From assembly GCA_029225565.1 (NCBI GenBank), contig JAQXWS010000045.1, positions 1 to 49,019 on the forward strand: 49,019 nucleotides of DNA, given 5' to 3'. The notes beneath the pieces were generated by a model. That model did not search any database. It was not told the origin of the DNA and saw only the letters and a list, made by a program, of their open reading frames with translations. The DNA comes from Eubacteriales bacterium. Lineage in GTDB: Bacteria; Bacillota; Clostridia; Oscillospirales; Acutalibacteraceae. The position numbers and the translations under genes are program-made. Each line of letters starts with the position of its first letter. The first letter of the stretch is position 1. Below, in pieces: positions 9,189 through 17,929 of the stretch.

Positions 9189-9211
9189 GACAAAAAAAGG
9201 AGGTAATAACC

Positions 9212-9541
9212 ATGGCAATGACATACGAATCGCTGGTGGAGGCCACCAGAGACAAATTTTATCCCATCGACGCATCCGCCGTTCAGGGCACAATGGCTTT
9301 TCAAATCAATATCGAGGGCAAAAGCGGCAACGGCATCTTTTACATCGAGATTAAGGACGGCAAGGTAAGTGTTGAGCCTTATGAATACTACGACAGAAAT
9401 GCTATTATTCATATCAACGGCACCAACTGGCTCAAGCTCATCAACAACAAGCTTGACCCGGTAACCGCATTCACTACCGGCAAAATCAAGGTGGACGGCG
9501 ATGTCGGCGCAGCGCTGGAAATGATTAAGTTCCTAAAGTAA
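9212..9541 (+). CDS. SCP2 sterol-binding-domain protein
   Basis: A 109-residue single-domain protein of the SCP-2 fold, a small alpha/beta domain with a hydrophobic lipid-binding tunnel. The core FQINIEGKSGNGIFYIEIKD and the terminal segment TAFTTGKIKVDGDVGAALEM are diagnostic; the latter corresponds to the F-x-G-K-x-K-x-x-G-D motif of the family. The physiological ligand in Clostridia is not established; a fatty-acid or lipid-binding role is inferred from the fold. The gene stands alone, with its own promoter, an AGGAGG site and a strong terminator. Confidence 0.85.
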   Translation: MAMTYESLVEATRDKFYPIDASAVQGTMAFQINIEGKSGNGIFYIEIKDGKVSVEPYEYYDRNAIIHINGTNWLKLINNKLDPVTAFTTGKIKVDGDVGAALEMIKFLK

Positions 9542-9552
9542 ATACATAAGAT

Positions 9553-9584
9553 ATTCCCCGGTGAGCACCACCGGGGAATTTTTG
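9553..9584 (+). terminator. Terminator of the SCP2-domain gene
   Basis: A perfect 11-bp stem (9553-9563 with 9569-9579) with a 5-nt loop is followed by a T tract. Confidence 0.9.
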
Positions 9585-9602
9585 TTATCATAATATAAGG
9601 AA

Positions 9603-11021
9603 TTATCCAATTTTGTTGGCATCGGAAGACTGCAATTTTGCATGCATTTTTTCCAGTTCCTTTTTGGAAAACTTATAACCGAAAAAGAGAATTACAAAAA
9701 GAGCAATCAAAATAATTGCAGGCACCAATGTGGCGATGCCATAAAGCTTTTCTATAACCTCGGCAGGCTGATTGGAAAGCTTGCCATCATATCCGATTAT
9801 GCCAAGAATAGCGGGAACGCCTGCGCCTGCGGCAGTCTGTCCTAATTTTCTTACAAAGGAGTAAAATGAGTAGGCTGTGCTTTCCTCTCTTCTGCCCGAA
9901 AGCAGCTCGTGGTAATCAATAACATCCATAACCATTGCCCATATTTCAAGTACAAGGAAGGTCTGTCCTGCGCCGGAAAGGAATGTCATCACAAGGAAAA
10001 GATAGGGATTTGCAGAAAGTGCGGTAAATCCAAACAAATACATAACAATGTTGACTACTGCCGCAAAAGCAATACCTGCGCTGCAAATTTCTTTTTTGCC
10101 GAATTTACGCACAAGCTTGCCTATAACAGGCAGAAACATAGCCATGGGAAGATAGGTACAGATTGTTACAATACTGTAAAGCCCCGGCTTTTCGTAAAAA
10201 TTCTTGAACAGATAATTATACACGGTTTGTGTGTACATCTGGAAGCAAATCAAAAGCATGGAAACGCCGCAAAGAGCAATGAACGGCTTGTTCTTCATCA
10301 GCATACGAACACTGCGAAACAGATTATAATTACTTTTTGCCTGATTTGGCGAAACGGTTATTCTTTCCTTAGTCAGCTTAAAATGAACAAAAAATGTTAT
10401 TACTGTAACTAATGAAAGACCGCCTACTGCGATGCTAAGCTTGTTTGCGTCAAGAACCTTTGCCGTATTGCCAACACCTGCAACCGTTGAATACACAAAC
10501 AGCGGCAAAAGAATCTGTGCCGGCAGACCACCTACGCCGGCGCCCACGGACCTCCACATAGAAAGCGAAGAACGCTCAATCTCGTCATCGGTAATAACAG
10601 AGGCAAGGGAGCCGTAAGGTATATTAACGCCTGTGTACATCATGCCGTAAATAATGTATGTAACATAGGCATAAATCAAGTATTGCTTTTCGCTGAGGCC
10701 GGGTATCTTGAAAAACATAAAAAAGGCGGCAATTGCAAGAGGAACGGACATACCGAGAATATACGGACGGAATCTACCGTATTTTGTCGGTCGTCGCGAA
10801 TCCAAAAACGCGCCCCACATCGGGTCGTTGACTGCATCCCAGATTCTTGCAACCAACATCAAAACAGTAATTGACGCTGTAGCAATACCCAAAATATCTG
10901 TATAAAACATTGTTAAGAAGGAATTGACTAATGAAAAGGTCAAAATCCCTCCCATATCGCCCAAAGCATAGCCTATCTTGTCTATTGCTTTTATTCCGTG
11001 TGTTTGTCGGTTATCGTTCAT
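9603..11021 (-). CDS. GPH-family sugar:cation symporter
   Basis: A 472-residue, 12-helix transporter of the glycoside-pentoside-hexuronide:cation symporter family (MelB/YicJ-like). The N-terminus KIGYALGDMGGILTFSLVN, the cation-site region ARIWDAVNDPMWGAFLDSR and the GRFRPYIL loop are family hallmarks. It probably imports a di- or oligosaccharide with Na+ or H+. It starts 19 bp after the GH31 gene and is the last member of the esterase-GH31-symporter operon, which suggests that it brings in the GH31 substrate. It has no fused IIA regulatory domain, unlike LacS. Confidence 0.9.
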   Translation of the reverse strand: MNDNRQTHGIKAIDKIGYALGDMGGILTFSLVNSFLTMFYTDILGIATASITVLMLVARIWDAVNDPMWGAFLDSRRPTKYGRFRPYILGMSVPLAIAAFFMFFKIPGLSEKQYLIYAYVTYIIYGMMYTGVNIPYGSLASVITDDEIERSSLSMWRSVGAGVGGLPAQILLPLFVYSTVAGVGNTAKVLDANKLSIAVGGLSLVTVITFFVHFKLTKERITVSPNQAKSNYNLFRSVRMLMKNKPFIALCGVSMLLICFQMYTQTVYNYLFKNFYEKPGLYSIVTICTYLPMAMFLPVIGKLVRKFGKKEICSAGIAFAAVVNIVMYLFGFTALSANPYLFLVMTFLSGAGQTFLVLEIWAMVMDVIDYHELLSGRREESTAYSFYSFVRKLGQTAAGAGVPAILGIIGYDGKLSNQPAEVIEKLYGIATLVPAIILIALFVILFFGYKFSKKELEKMHAKLQSSDANKIG

Positions 11022-11040
11022 AATAACTATCCCTCTCTGT

Positions 11041-13320
11041 TTATTCTTCTGTTACTATTAGTTTTCTGGAATCTTGGAGACACAGACGGATTGTGGGAGA
11101 AAATGGGCTGTTACCTGTGTTTTTGTATGTTACAGCAACCGTATCTTCGTCACAAATCACAGTAAAGCCGAGCTTTACGCAATCGTTGTTTATATAGCCG
11201 TAAGTTAAGCCGTCATCAGTAAAAAAGTCGCTGACAAAGGTGCCGTTCTCAATTGGATAAACGGTAAAGACGGTATTTTCGTCATCCGTGGGAATTACGC
11301 AGCCGGCTTTTACAATCAAAGGCATTTCTTCTGTTAAAGGTATTGGAACCCGAATTATTTGACCGCCCTCATATAACCTTGAACCAAAATACCAGGAGTC
11401 ATTTTTTGGCAGATAAACCTCCGCATATTCCCTGCCCTCGTCAAAAACAAACGGAACAAGAATATCCCTGCCCACCATCATACTGTCATTTTGGGAATAA
11501 AGCTCCTGGTCGTCATAGTACAACAGCGGTGGCGCATTCATCGGTATTTCATTTTCCACGGCATTGTAAGCGCAGTTGTAAAGATAGGGCAAAAGTCTTT
11601 TTCTTTGCTCAAAAAGTTTTTTTACGGCAGGCATAATGTCAGGATAACTCCATGGCATTGTTGCAGAGCCGTCCTCATTCCAGCTGTGAATAGTGAATCT
11701 GGGTTCAAAAATCCCATGCTGCAGCCATCGTATAAGCAATTCTCTTGATGGCATATCCCCGTGAAATCCGCCCAAATCGTGGCCGTAAAAATGCAATCCT
11801 GACAGCGACATCGTAAGCCCGATGTTATGACAATATCTCAAATCCTTAAAGCAGGTTCTGTTATCTCCCGACCAGGTTTGTGCCAAGCGACGAAGAGCAA
11901 TATTCCCGCTGCGAGTAGAAAGGAACGGTCTTAAATCGGGTCTGTTACTAACCTGAGCCCGGTATGATGAGGCAACCATCAAGTAGGTCAGGTTGGGTCT
12001 TATTCTGCTTGCCGGGACAGGATTATTTCCAAAGCCCTGCGCCACAGCATCACAGTCGCGAATATCAAATTCGTTATTATCATTCCAGGTGGATAAGATA
12101 CCTAAATCCAGCAAGGTTTCCTTCACCTTCGATTTCCAATAATCAAAAGCGTCGGGATTTGTAAAATCCAAATAACTGCCGAGTCCGTCCCAAAACTCTG
12201 TCAAAAACGGAGTGCCGTCGGCATTCTTAATGAAATAACCTTTATTAGCAAGTTCGTCATAAAGAGGATGACTGTCAAGGAACGCCGGCTTAATATTGGG
12301 AATAATCTGAATGTCCCTGTTGGCAAATTTTTTTACAAAGGCTTTTGGGTCAGCAAATTTTTCGTAATTCCAGTTGAAGACATATCTTCTGCTGCCGATG
12401 GAGGTGTACCCTGAAGAAAGATAAAATCCATTGCAGGGCAAGTCATATTCCGTCAGTTTGTCAAGAAATCCGTCCATCTGTGCTTCCGAGTCGGGAGCGT
12501 CGGTATATGCCATGGTGCTTGCACAATAATTAAAGCTCCATTTAGGTGGGAACGCCTGCTTGCCGCACATTCTTGAAAACTGCTGCAAAACAGAGAGCTT
12601 TGTTCCAAAAAAAACATAATAAACAAGGCAATTATCCTCTGTTTTGAAATACTTGTACGCAGGATAATAGTTGTTAATTTCCTTACCCAAATCAATGTAC
12701 GATGTATCGGAGGTATCGTAAAAAATACCGTAACAGCCAACACTGTTTTCGCAAATATAAAAAGGAATATGCTTGTAGAGAGGGTCGCTGCTTTCGGCGT
12801 CATAACCCATACTATCTGCTGTTTCTATACGGAAGGCTCTGCCGGATTTGTTAAGCGAGCCGCCCTTGTCACCCATGCCGAATATATATTCGCCCTTTTC
12901 TCTTGTAATATAATGGTAGCTCTCTTTTCCGAACTCGCCCTCAAAATTGTATGCTAACGGAGAACGGTCAGAAAACAAAAGCCTGCCGTCCTTGTAATAT
13001 TTGAGAATAAAGTTGTATTTGTCAAGCTCCACATCCACACCGCAAGGTAAGGCAAAATGCTCCGTATCATCGCTGAAGCTTATGTCAGGTGAGCACAGTC
13101 CAAATCCGTCGGTGCTAAGTCGGCTCCTGCCCGTTGTCAAAAACTCGTTATTGGGGTTAATGCAGAAGGTGGGCAGCATTCCCGCCTCATCATTATACAC
13201 CGCAACACGCATACAGCTATCGCTGACAAAATCAATGCGCACATAGCTGTCACCGCTGGTGTATGTACGGCAGGTGTCAGTATATTTTGAAAGAACAAAT
13301 TTATGCTTGAATTTTGGCAT
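11041..13320 (-). CDS. Glycoside hydrolase family 31 (alpha-glucosidase/alpha-xylosidase type)
   Basis: A 759-residue GH31 retaining glycosidase. The nucleophile lies in WNDNNEF at residues 412-418 (Asp414), corresponding to the W-x-D-x-NE signature, and the acid/base is Asp486 in QTWSGDN. An N-terminal beta-sandwich precedes the barrel and beta-rich domains follow it. No signal peptide is present, so it acts in the cytoplasm. The ATG overlaps the esterase stop as TAATG, indicating translational coupling. Activity could be alpha-glucosidase, alpha-xylosidase or a related one; the sequence alone does not decide. An imported, possibly acetylated oligosaccharide substrate is inferred from the neighbours. 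Confidence 0.92.
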   Translation of the reverse strand: MPKFKHKFVLSKYTDTCRTYTSGDSYVRIDFVSDSCMRVAVYNDEAGMLPTFCINPNNEFLTTGRSRLSTDGFGLCSPDISFSDDTEHFALPCGVDVELDKYNFILKYYKDGRLLFSDRSPLAYNFEGEFGKESYHYITREKGEYIFGMGDKGGSLNKSGRAFRIETADSMGYDAESSDPLYKHIPFYICENSVGCYGIFYDTSDTSYIDLGKEINNYYPAYKYFKTEDNCLVYYVFFGTKLSVLQQFSRMCGKQAFPPKWSFNYCASTMAYTDAPDSEAQMDGFLDKLTEYDLPCNGFYLSSGYTSIGSRRYVFNWNYEKFADPKAFVKKFANRDIQIIPNIKPAFLDSHPLYDELANKGYFIKNADGTPFLTEFWDGLGSYLDFTNPDAFDYWKSKVKETLLDLGILSTWNDNNEFDIRDCDAVAQGFGNNPVPASRIRPNLTYLMVASSYRAQVSNRPDLRPFLSTRSGNIALRRLAQTWSGDNRTCFKDLRYCHNIGLTMSLSGLHFYGHDLGGFHGDMPSRELLIRWLQHGIFEPRFTIHSWNEDGSATMPWSYPDIMPAVKKLFEQRKRLLPYLYNCAYNAVENEIPMNAPPLLYYDDQELYSQNDSMMVGRDILVPFVFDEGREYAEVYLPKNDSWYFGSRLYEGGQIIRVPIPLTEEMPLIVKAGCVIPTDDENTVFTVYPIENGTFVSDFFTDDGLTYGYINNDCVKLGFTVICDEDTVAVTYKNTGNSPFSPTIRLCLQDSRKLIVTEE

Positions 13321-14657
13321 TACACGGTTTTTCCTTTTCCTGTTAAAGTATATTTAATATTGTCCCCTGTTTTCCATTTTGCGCACGCTGTATTTTCGCA
13401 AAATGCCATGGGCGTTCTGTAATCCGCTGTCCACCGGGGCAGCGAAGAACAGTTTGGGTCTCCGCTTTTTGCAAAAGCGCATATACTATCCGAAATCTGC
13501 CTTGATATATCATAATCAACCTTATCGAACGGACGCCAGTTAAAATCAAGGGTCGAGAACACATACAACAAATCTGCCGCATGCCAGCAGCCCATATCAT
13601 CACCGGGCAAAAATCTGTTGAAGTTGTAAAAATAACACGGGCTCGAATTATGCTTTTTGGCATACTTGCCCCATTTCTTATTAACGCCCTCAAGTACAAT
13701 GGGTATCATATCGGTACAAGTCGAGCCTATGATATAAGGTATATCGGGAATTGTGCTCAATTTGAAGTTACTCCGACTCAAAATCACCCCGTCATATACA
13801 GGAAACGTATATGGCATACTGAATTTGCTGTCCTTACACGCCTTGAGCCAAGCATAGTAAAGGTCCTTGGCATCTGTCTTTTTTAGTTCATCAATAGTTT
13901 GGACTCCGACATTTTTCATTATTCCGTCCCAAAAAGGCGTAATTTTTTCAATACTCAATGGCTTAAGTAAAAATCTTTGGAGTCCCGAACCGCTAAGCAT
14001 AATCGCTCTTTTGATATTACATTTAATGATGGGATTGTTCAAATGTATGTCAACACTCATAGCGCCTGCGCTTTGTCCCATAAGAGTGATATTATCGGGG
14101 TCTCCACCGAATGCGGATATATTATGTACTACCCACTGAATAGCCGTTGTTTGGTCATAAAGGCCGAAATTCGCCATAACACCTTTGTCATTTTTTAAAT
14201 CCTTATGGGCGCAAAAGCCGTAAGGACCCAGGCGATAATTCATGGCAACCGTAATAATTCCCTTTTCGGCAAAGCGTTCGCCTTTAATATGTCCTTCGTC
14301 GGTGCTGCCTCCGGTAAAGCTTCCGCCGTGGATAAACACCAAAACCGGACAATTCTCGGCATTTTTAGGTGCCCAAATATTGAGAAAGAAGCAATCCTCG
14401 CTGTATGTAAAGCATAGCCCTTTGCGAAATTCCTTGTGGTAAAACGGATTCACCCTTGAATCGTCCTCGAAGGCACGATGCTGGTAGCAGCAAGACTTGT
14501 ACTGGGTCGCATCATACACACCGTACCATGATTTTTCCTCTACAGGATATTCGTATCGTCCTGCACGGGCGTAACGAATGCCCCTAAATTCAACGCAGCT
14601 GTCTGTTTCCAGGCCTTGTATTATACCGAGAGGTGTTTGTTTTGTAATATACCCCAT
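13320..14657 (-). CDS. Type B carboxylesterase
   Basis: A 445-residue alpha/beta-hydrolase of the carboxylesterase B family. The nucleophile elbow GQSAGAMS places the catalytic serine at Ser196; the oxyanion HGGSF starts at residue 110; EDCFFLNIWAP is another family signature; the likely catalytic His lies in the CWHAADLLYVF segment. At 445 residues it is shorter than the usual ~500-550. There is no signal peptide. As the first gene of an operon with a GH31 and a GPH symporter, a role in deacylating imported sugars is plausible but inferred. A TATAAT -10 is seen upstream at 14714-14719 without a convincing -35. Confidence 0.88.
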   Translation of the reverse strand: MGYITKQTPLGIIQGLETDSCVEFRGIRYARAGRYEYPVEEKSWYGVYDATQYKSCCYQHRAFEDDSRVNPFYHKEFRKGLCFTYSEDCFFLNIWAPKNAENCPVLVFIHGGSFTGGSTDEGHIKGERFAEKGIITVAMNYRLGPYGFCAHKDLKNDKGVMANFGLYDQTTAIQWVVHNISAFGGDPDNITLMGQSAGAMSVDIHLNNPIIKCNIKRAIMLSGSGLQRFLLKPLSIEKITPFWDGIMKNVGVQTIDELKKTDAKDLYYAWLKACKDSKFSMPYTFPVYDGVILSRSNFKLSTIPDIPYIIGSTCTDMIPIVLEGVNKKWGKYAKKHNSSPCYFYNFNRFLPGDDMGCWHAADLLYVFSTLDFNWRPFDKVDYDISRQISDSICAFAKSGDPNCSSLPRWTADYRTPMAFCENTACAKWKTGDNIKYTLTGKGKTV

Positions 14658-14817
14658 AATTTGCCAATGACCCCTTGCAAAATAATTGATAATTCATACC
14701 GTTATTCTACCAAATTATACAGATAATATCAATCATATTTTGTATATAACAGGTTCAGGGAACTAACGACTCATCGGAGCCATAGCCTTTGTTGACACTT
14801 ATATATTCCTACATAAC

Positions 14818-14850
14818 AAAAAGGCAAGCCGAATACAGCTTGCCTTTTTT
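14818..14850 (+). terminator. Rho-independent terminator with no gene directly upstream
   Basis: AAAAAGGCAAGC (14818-14829) pairs perfectly with GCTTGCCTTTTT (14838-14849) around an 8-nt loop. It could work in both directions. No plus-strand gene precedes it. Confidence 0.7.
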
Positions 14851-14903
14851 GGCTACAAACGCATTTTTTGATACGGGTTGCAAAAGTTGCATTTTTGAGT
14901 TTG

Positions 14904-14929
14904 GGTTGCATTTCAATGCAACCTTTTTT
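14904..14929 (+). terminator. Second terminator before the controller gene
   Basis: GGTTGCAT (14904-14911), a TTCA loop and ATGCAACC (14916-14923) are followed by six T. It would block transcription entering the C-box region from the left. Confidence 0.75.
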
Positions 14930-14942
14930 GTTTATGCACCAT

Positions 14943-14970
14943 ACACTTATTGTGTGTAGACTTATTGTGT
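14943..14970 (+). promoter_or_regulatory. Tandem C-box operator of the controller-endonuclease operon
   Basis: Two copies of an interrupted palindrome, ACAC-TTATT-GTGT (14943-14955) and AGAC-TTATT-GTGT (14958-14970), are spaced 15 bp centre to centre. They sit about 45 bp before the ATG of an XRE-type controller gene, and a TAAAAT/TATATG-like -10 follows at 14980-14990. This spacing and symmetry match the C-box arrangement known for controller proteins of type II systems, in which two dimers first activate and then repress transcription. Confidence 0.7.
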
Positions 14971-15014
14971 TCTAACGATTAAAATATATGTAGTACTTTG
15001 TCGAGGTGCAGCCA

Positions 15015-15224
15015 ATGGATATTATAAAAGTTTTTGGAAGCAATGTGCGTAAATATCGCACACAAAAGCAAATATCTCAAGAAAAGTTTGCAGAGCTTTG
15101 TGGATTACACAGGACGTATATTAGTGATATTGAATGTTTTCGCCGGAGTATTTCGCTGGATAATATTCAAAAAATTGCAGACGCACTTGAGGTTGAAACT
15201 TACAAATTGTTTGTGGAGGAATGA
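15015..15224 (+). CDS. XRE-family HTH controller (C) protein of a restriction-modification system
   Basis: A 69-residue protein that is almost entirely a lambda-repressor-type helix-turn-helix: SQEKFAELCGLHRTYISDIE gives helices 2-3 and RSISLDNIQKIADALEVE the last helices. The size, lack of an effector domain and position immediately before an endonuclease gene match controller proteins that time endonuclease expression after methylation. An in-frame GTG lies at 15006, but the ATG at 15015 is correctly spaced from the GAGGTG ribosome binding site at 15003-15008. Its stop overlaps the endonuclease start, and two C-boxes lie upstream. Confidence 0.85.
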   Translation: MDIIKVFGSNVRKYRTQKQISQEKFAELCGLHRTYISDIECFRRSISLDNIQKIADALEVETYKLFVEE

Positions 15225-15823
15225 TTATGACAAAAACAGAGTTATTTTTACAATTAGCCCAACCGGATAAAAACGGTGTCAGTCGTTGGGTTTCCACCAC
15301 TGAATTTGTAGGTGAATATGCCGATCTTAAATTTGGTAATGGAGCATCTTGGGCGCGCAAAGAATCTACTTTAGCAAAGAAATACAAAATTGAATTTGAC
15401 AAAACTATTACATCTGGAAATGGTATTGATAGAATTCGTTTGGCAGGATTTAATGACGGAGATTATTCTCAACATATTCGCGCAGATATTAAGCGTGAAA
15501 TATCTAGTCGTCGCTGTGTAGTTTTAGGAACCTCAAAACCAGAAGTAGATCACAAAAATGGCATGAAAAACGAAGGCCGCGTTATGCGCAACGAGGATCA
15601 GCAACTTTCAGATTTTCAGCCTTTGAGTAAAGCGGCTAACGACGCAAAGCGTCAATATTGCAAAGAGTGCCGTAGAACTGGAATAAGATATGATGCTAAG
15701 AAACTAGGTTATCCTATGTCTTATTACGCAGGGGGACCAACTCACAATATGGAAGAAGATGCTTGTGTGGGTTGTTATTGGTATGATCCGTTAGAATTCA
15801 AAAGACATCTTAAACAGAAATAA
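15221..15823 (+). CDS. Type II restriction endonuclease, HNH family
   Basis: A 200-residue protein with a central HNH nuclease motif: CVVLGTSKPEVDHKNG supplies the His of the beta-beta-alpha-metal fold (His111), and DFQPLSKAANDAKRQ supplies the later Asn/Lys. Four cysteines in two CxxC pairs (147/150 and 182/185) probably bind structural zinc. The residue 1-90 region is likely the DNA-recognition part. It is translationally coupled to the controller gene (ATGATTATG; the second ATG at 15227 is an alternative start) and convergent with two methyltransferase genes. HNH enzymes with two methyltransferases, such as HphI and MboII, recognise asymmetric sites; that specificity class is inferred here. 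Confidence 0.82.
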   Translation: MIMTKTELFLQLAQPDKNGVSRWVSTTEFVGEYADLKFGNGASWARKESTLAKKYKIEFDKTITSGNGIDRIRLAGFNDGDYSQHIRADIKREISSRRCVVLGTSKPEVDHKNGMKNEGRVMRNEDQQLSDFQPLSKAANDAKRQYCKECRRTGIRYDAKKLGYPMSYYAGGPTHNMEEDACVGCYWYDPLEFKRHLKQK

Positions 15824-15827
15824 AGCG

Positions 15828-15861
15828 AAAGGTGAAGTAGGAAATCCTACTTCACCTTTTT
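15828..15861. terminator. Bidirectional terminator between endonuclease and methyltransferase
   Basis: A near-perfect 14-bp stem (15828-15841 with 15846-15859) with a short loop is flanked by A-rich and T-rich tracts. It overlaps the stop codon of the minus-strand methyltransferase. Confidence 0.85.
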
Positions 15862-16632
15862 GAATATAAAGATGTATTCATGGTCAAATACGTAGAAATC
15901 GCTTGCTAATGCTCTGTATCTCCAGATAGCAGCTTGATTTGCCTTTCCGCGAGTGCGATCAAAGTTTTTAACAAGGATAGCTTTCATCATAAAGCCTCTT
16001 TCGAGGAACAAGTTCATACAATGAAATCCAAGTGGTATCAGCTGGCTATTTGCATACTTATCGCCAATGACAACAGCACAGTAGCGATTTTTTTCTAACA
16101 CCTTAGTCGTGTTATCAATTACCTCGCCAAAAGAATTGAGAAACTCCTCAAGCGTTTTGCTGTTAGATAAATCTCGCTTGTCTTCGGAAAATTTAATGAT
16201 ATCCCAATAAGGCGGATGCATAATTACGAATTGCACATTTTTAATTCCGTAATAATCAACCATCTTATTTGTGTCTATTGTTTTGCTGTCTGCCACTAGG
16301 ATATTGGTAGAACACTTTGGGTTGTGTTCTAATTTGATTCTTTCGCGAACTTCTTCAGCTACCGGCTTCTGAAGCTCTATGCCAATAGAATTACGTCCCA
16401 TTCTTTGCGCTTCAATAAGTGAAGTGCCACTTCCCATAAAGGGGTCTAATATCCAATCACCTTTCTTAGTATAGCGGCTGAATAATTGACGAGGAACCTG
16501 AGGAATAAAGTTACCATGATAACTTGCATTATGTATGCCGGAATTTTCTCTATGGAAGAACCAAAATGAATTGGTAAGGATATCTGTATATTCTTTCCAC
16601 TTTTTTGTGTCAATATCATTATACTTCGGCAT
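15847..16632 (-). CDS. DNA methyltransferase (N4-cytosine or N6-adenine class)
   Basis: A 261-residue SAM-dependent amino-methyltransferase. The SAM motif is DPFMGSGTSLIEAQRMGR at residues 63-80; the catalytic tetrapeptide is HPPY at 139-142, where DPPY, NPPY or SPPY is usual. The segment just before motif I (VPRQLFSRYTKKGDWILDPF) is typical of motif X in methylases of this group. Its ATG overlaps the stop of the cytosine-C5 methyltransferase as TAATG, so both are coupled. It should protect one strand or target base of the endonuclease site. Base specificity (N4C versus N6A) cannot be decided from sequence reading. Confidence 0.88.
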   Translation of the reverse strand: MPKYNDIDTKKWKEYTDILTNSFWFFHRENSGIHNASYHGNFIPQVPRQLFSRYTKKGDWILDPFMGSGTSLIEAQRMGRNSIGIELQKPVAEEVRERIKLEHNPKCSTNILVADSKTIDTNKMVDYYGIKNVQFVIMHPPYWDIIKFSEDKRDLSNSKTLEEFLNSFGEVIDNTTKVLEKNRYCAVVIGDKYANSQLIPLGFHCMNLFLERGFMMKAILVKNFDRTRGKANQAAIWRYRALASDFYVFDHEYIFIFKKVK

Positions 16633-17900
16633 TATTTATCTTCCTCCAGCTGATCCAGTCCCTTCATAACAGCAATACCAATTGCCTTTCCCAACAAGGC
16701 AGGAACAGCGTTTCCGATTTGAACTAGTTGCCACTTTTTAGAACCTTGGAAAATAAAATCGTCAGGGAAAGACTGGAGTGATGCCAATTCTCTTGGCGTA
16801 AGTACACGAGGTAATTTTGGATGGATATTAACTCCACCATGATTTTCCTTTACGGTGCAAGAAGGTTTATCCCAAGGAGATTTCTTCCACGCATCAGAAT
16901 AATTGCCATATAAGCTTTGACCTTCAGGAACTGCAGCGATTTGCTCCATCATTTTCTCGGAGTGGCGTGTGAAAATGTGATTGATTTGCTTGTTTTCAGG
17001 AATGGACATAAAACGCTTTATTCCTTCACCTAAAGTAACATAGTTTTCCGGAGAATAAATAGGCTTGGGATGATAGTTTTTCAAACCGTGTCTGTTGCCA
17101 ATAAAGATTACTCTTTTTCTAATCTGCGGTACGCCGTAATCTGCGCTATTAAGAACTGTGACATTAATATCATATCCAGCCTCTTTATAGTCGTTAATTA
17201 TTTTTGCTTCAACTTTGCCGTCGAGCATAGATCTAAGACCCTCGACATTCTCCATAACAACATAGTCAGGCTGAACACGTTTTACAATCTCAAGCATTTC
17301 AAGGTAAAGACTATTTCTCGGGTCTGTCACAACTCGGTGACCTGCCATACTGAATCCTTGGCAAGGGAAGCCTCCAACAATCAAATGCACGTGCTTATCT
17401 GCAACGGAATCATATAGTTCCTGCTTAACCGCTTCTTCTCTGATATCTCTTGTTTGAACATTTTCATTGAAACCTTTTTGCTCAACGAAATTGTATTTGT
17501 ATGTAGCAACGGCTTCTGGCATTATTTCTACTGATGCGACAGGCGTAAAGCCAGCCATTGTCAAACCACAGCTAAGACCACCAGCACCCGAGAACAAATC
17601 AATAAAGTTGAATCCGTTACGATAGTTAACATTAGACCATCCGTCATATACCCATTTGTCAGTAATGTCAATCCAATTGACTTCGTCTGCGGTCTGATCT
17701 TCAACAATTGCTTCGTTAAAAATATTATCCTTTTCGGGATCTAAATCTGAGATTAACCACTTATTGTAGTTTTCTTTTGTAATACGATAGCAGTTTCCTA
17801 TTTTATCTGCCTTTAATTTTCCGGCAGCAATATGTCTACGTATGGTCTTTTGGCTTTGACCACTCATTTGCGCCGCTTCGGCAATCGAATAAAATTCCAT
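16632..17900 (-). CDS. DNA cytosine-C5 methyltransferase with N-terminal HTH domain
   Basis: A 422-residue C5-cytosine methyltransferase with motif I FIDLFSGAGGLSCGL (from residue 99), catalytic Cys180 in GGFPCQGFS, ENV at 217-219, the QIRKRVIFIG motif VIII, and IGNAVP (motif X). The first ~50 residues, SIAEAAQMSGQSQKTIRRHI followed by YRITKENYNKWL, form a MerR/excisionase-like DNA-binding domain. Such N-terminal domains can repress the methylase promoter in other systems (SsoII, EcoRII). It leads the methylase operon from a strong promoter with an AGGAGG site. Length and motif set indicate an intact enzyme. Confidence 0.93.
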   Translation of the reverse strand: MEFYSIAEAAQMSGQSQKTIRRHIAAGKLKADKIGNCYRITKENYNKWLISDLDPEKDNIFNEAIVEDQTADEVNWIDITDKWVYDGWSNVNYRNGFNFIDLFSGAGGLSCGLTMAGFTPVASVEIMPEAVATYKYNFVEQKGFNENVQTRDIREEAVKQELYDSVADKHVHLIVGGFPCQGFSMAGHRVVTDPRNSLYLEMLEIVKRVQPDYVVMENVEGLRSMLDGKVEAKIINDYKEAGYDINVTVLNSADYGVPQIRKRVIFIGNRHGLKNYHPKPIYSPENYVTLGEGIKRFMSIPENKQINHIFTRHSEKMMEQIAAVPEGQSLYGNYSDAWKKSPWDKPSCTVKENHGGVNIHPKLPRVLTPRELASLQSFPDDFIFQGSKKWQLVQIGNAVPALLGKAIGIAVMKGLDQLEEDK

Positions 17901-17929
17901 ACAAAATCCTCCTGAACAACTACGTGTCC

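Larger units (their letters stand above)
14658..15014. other. Intergenic boundary between the sugar operon and the restriction-modification island
   Basis: A 357-bp stretch without a gene. From left to right it holds the AT-rich promoter region of the esterase operon (-10 at 14714-14719, minus strand), an unrecognised 60-bp segment, two strong hairpin terminators (14818-14850 and 14904-14929), two direct copies of GGGTTGCA (14875-14882 and 14903-14910), and the tandem C-box region (14943-14970) before the controller gene. Neither terminator has an obvious upstream gene on its strand, which suggests lost sequence or insulation of the island. Confidence 0.6.

Noticed and set aside
14740-14815. 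Possible small RNA or ribozyme-like segment (GATGAGTC on the minus strand)
   Set aside because: The hammerhead core is incomplete (no correctly placed GAAA) and no consistent fold with the following terminator was found.
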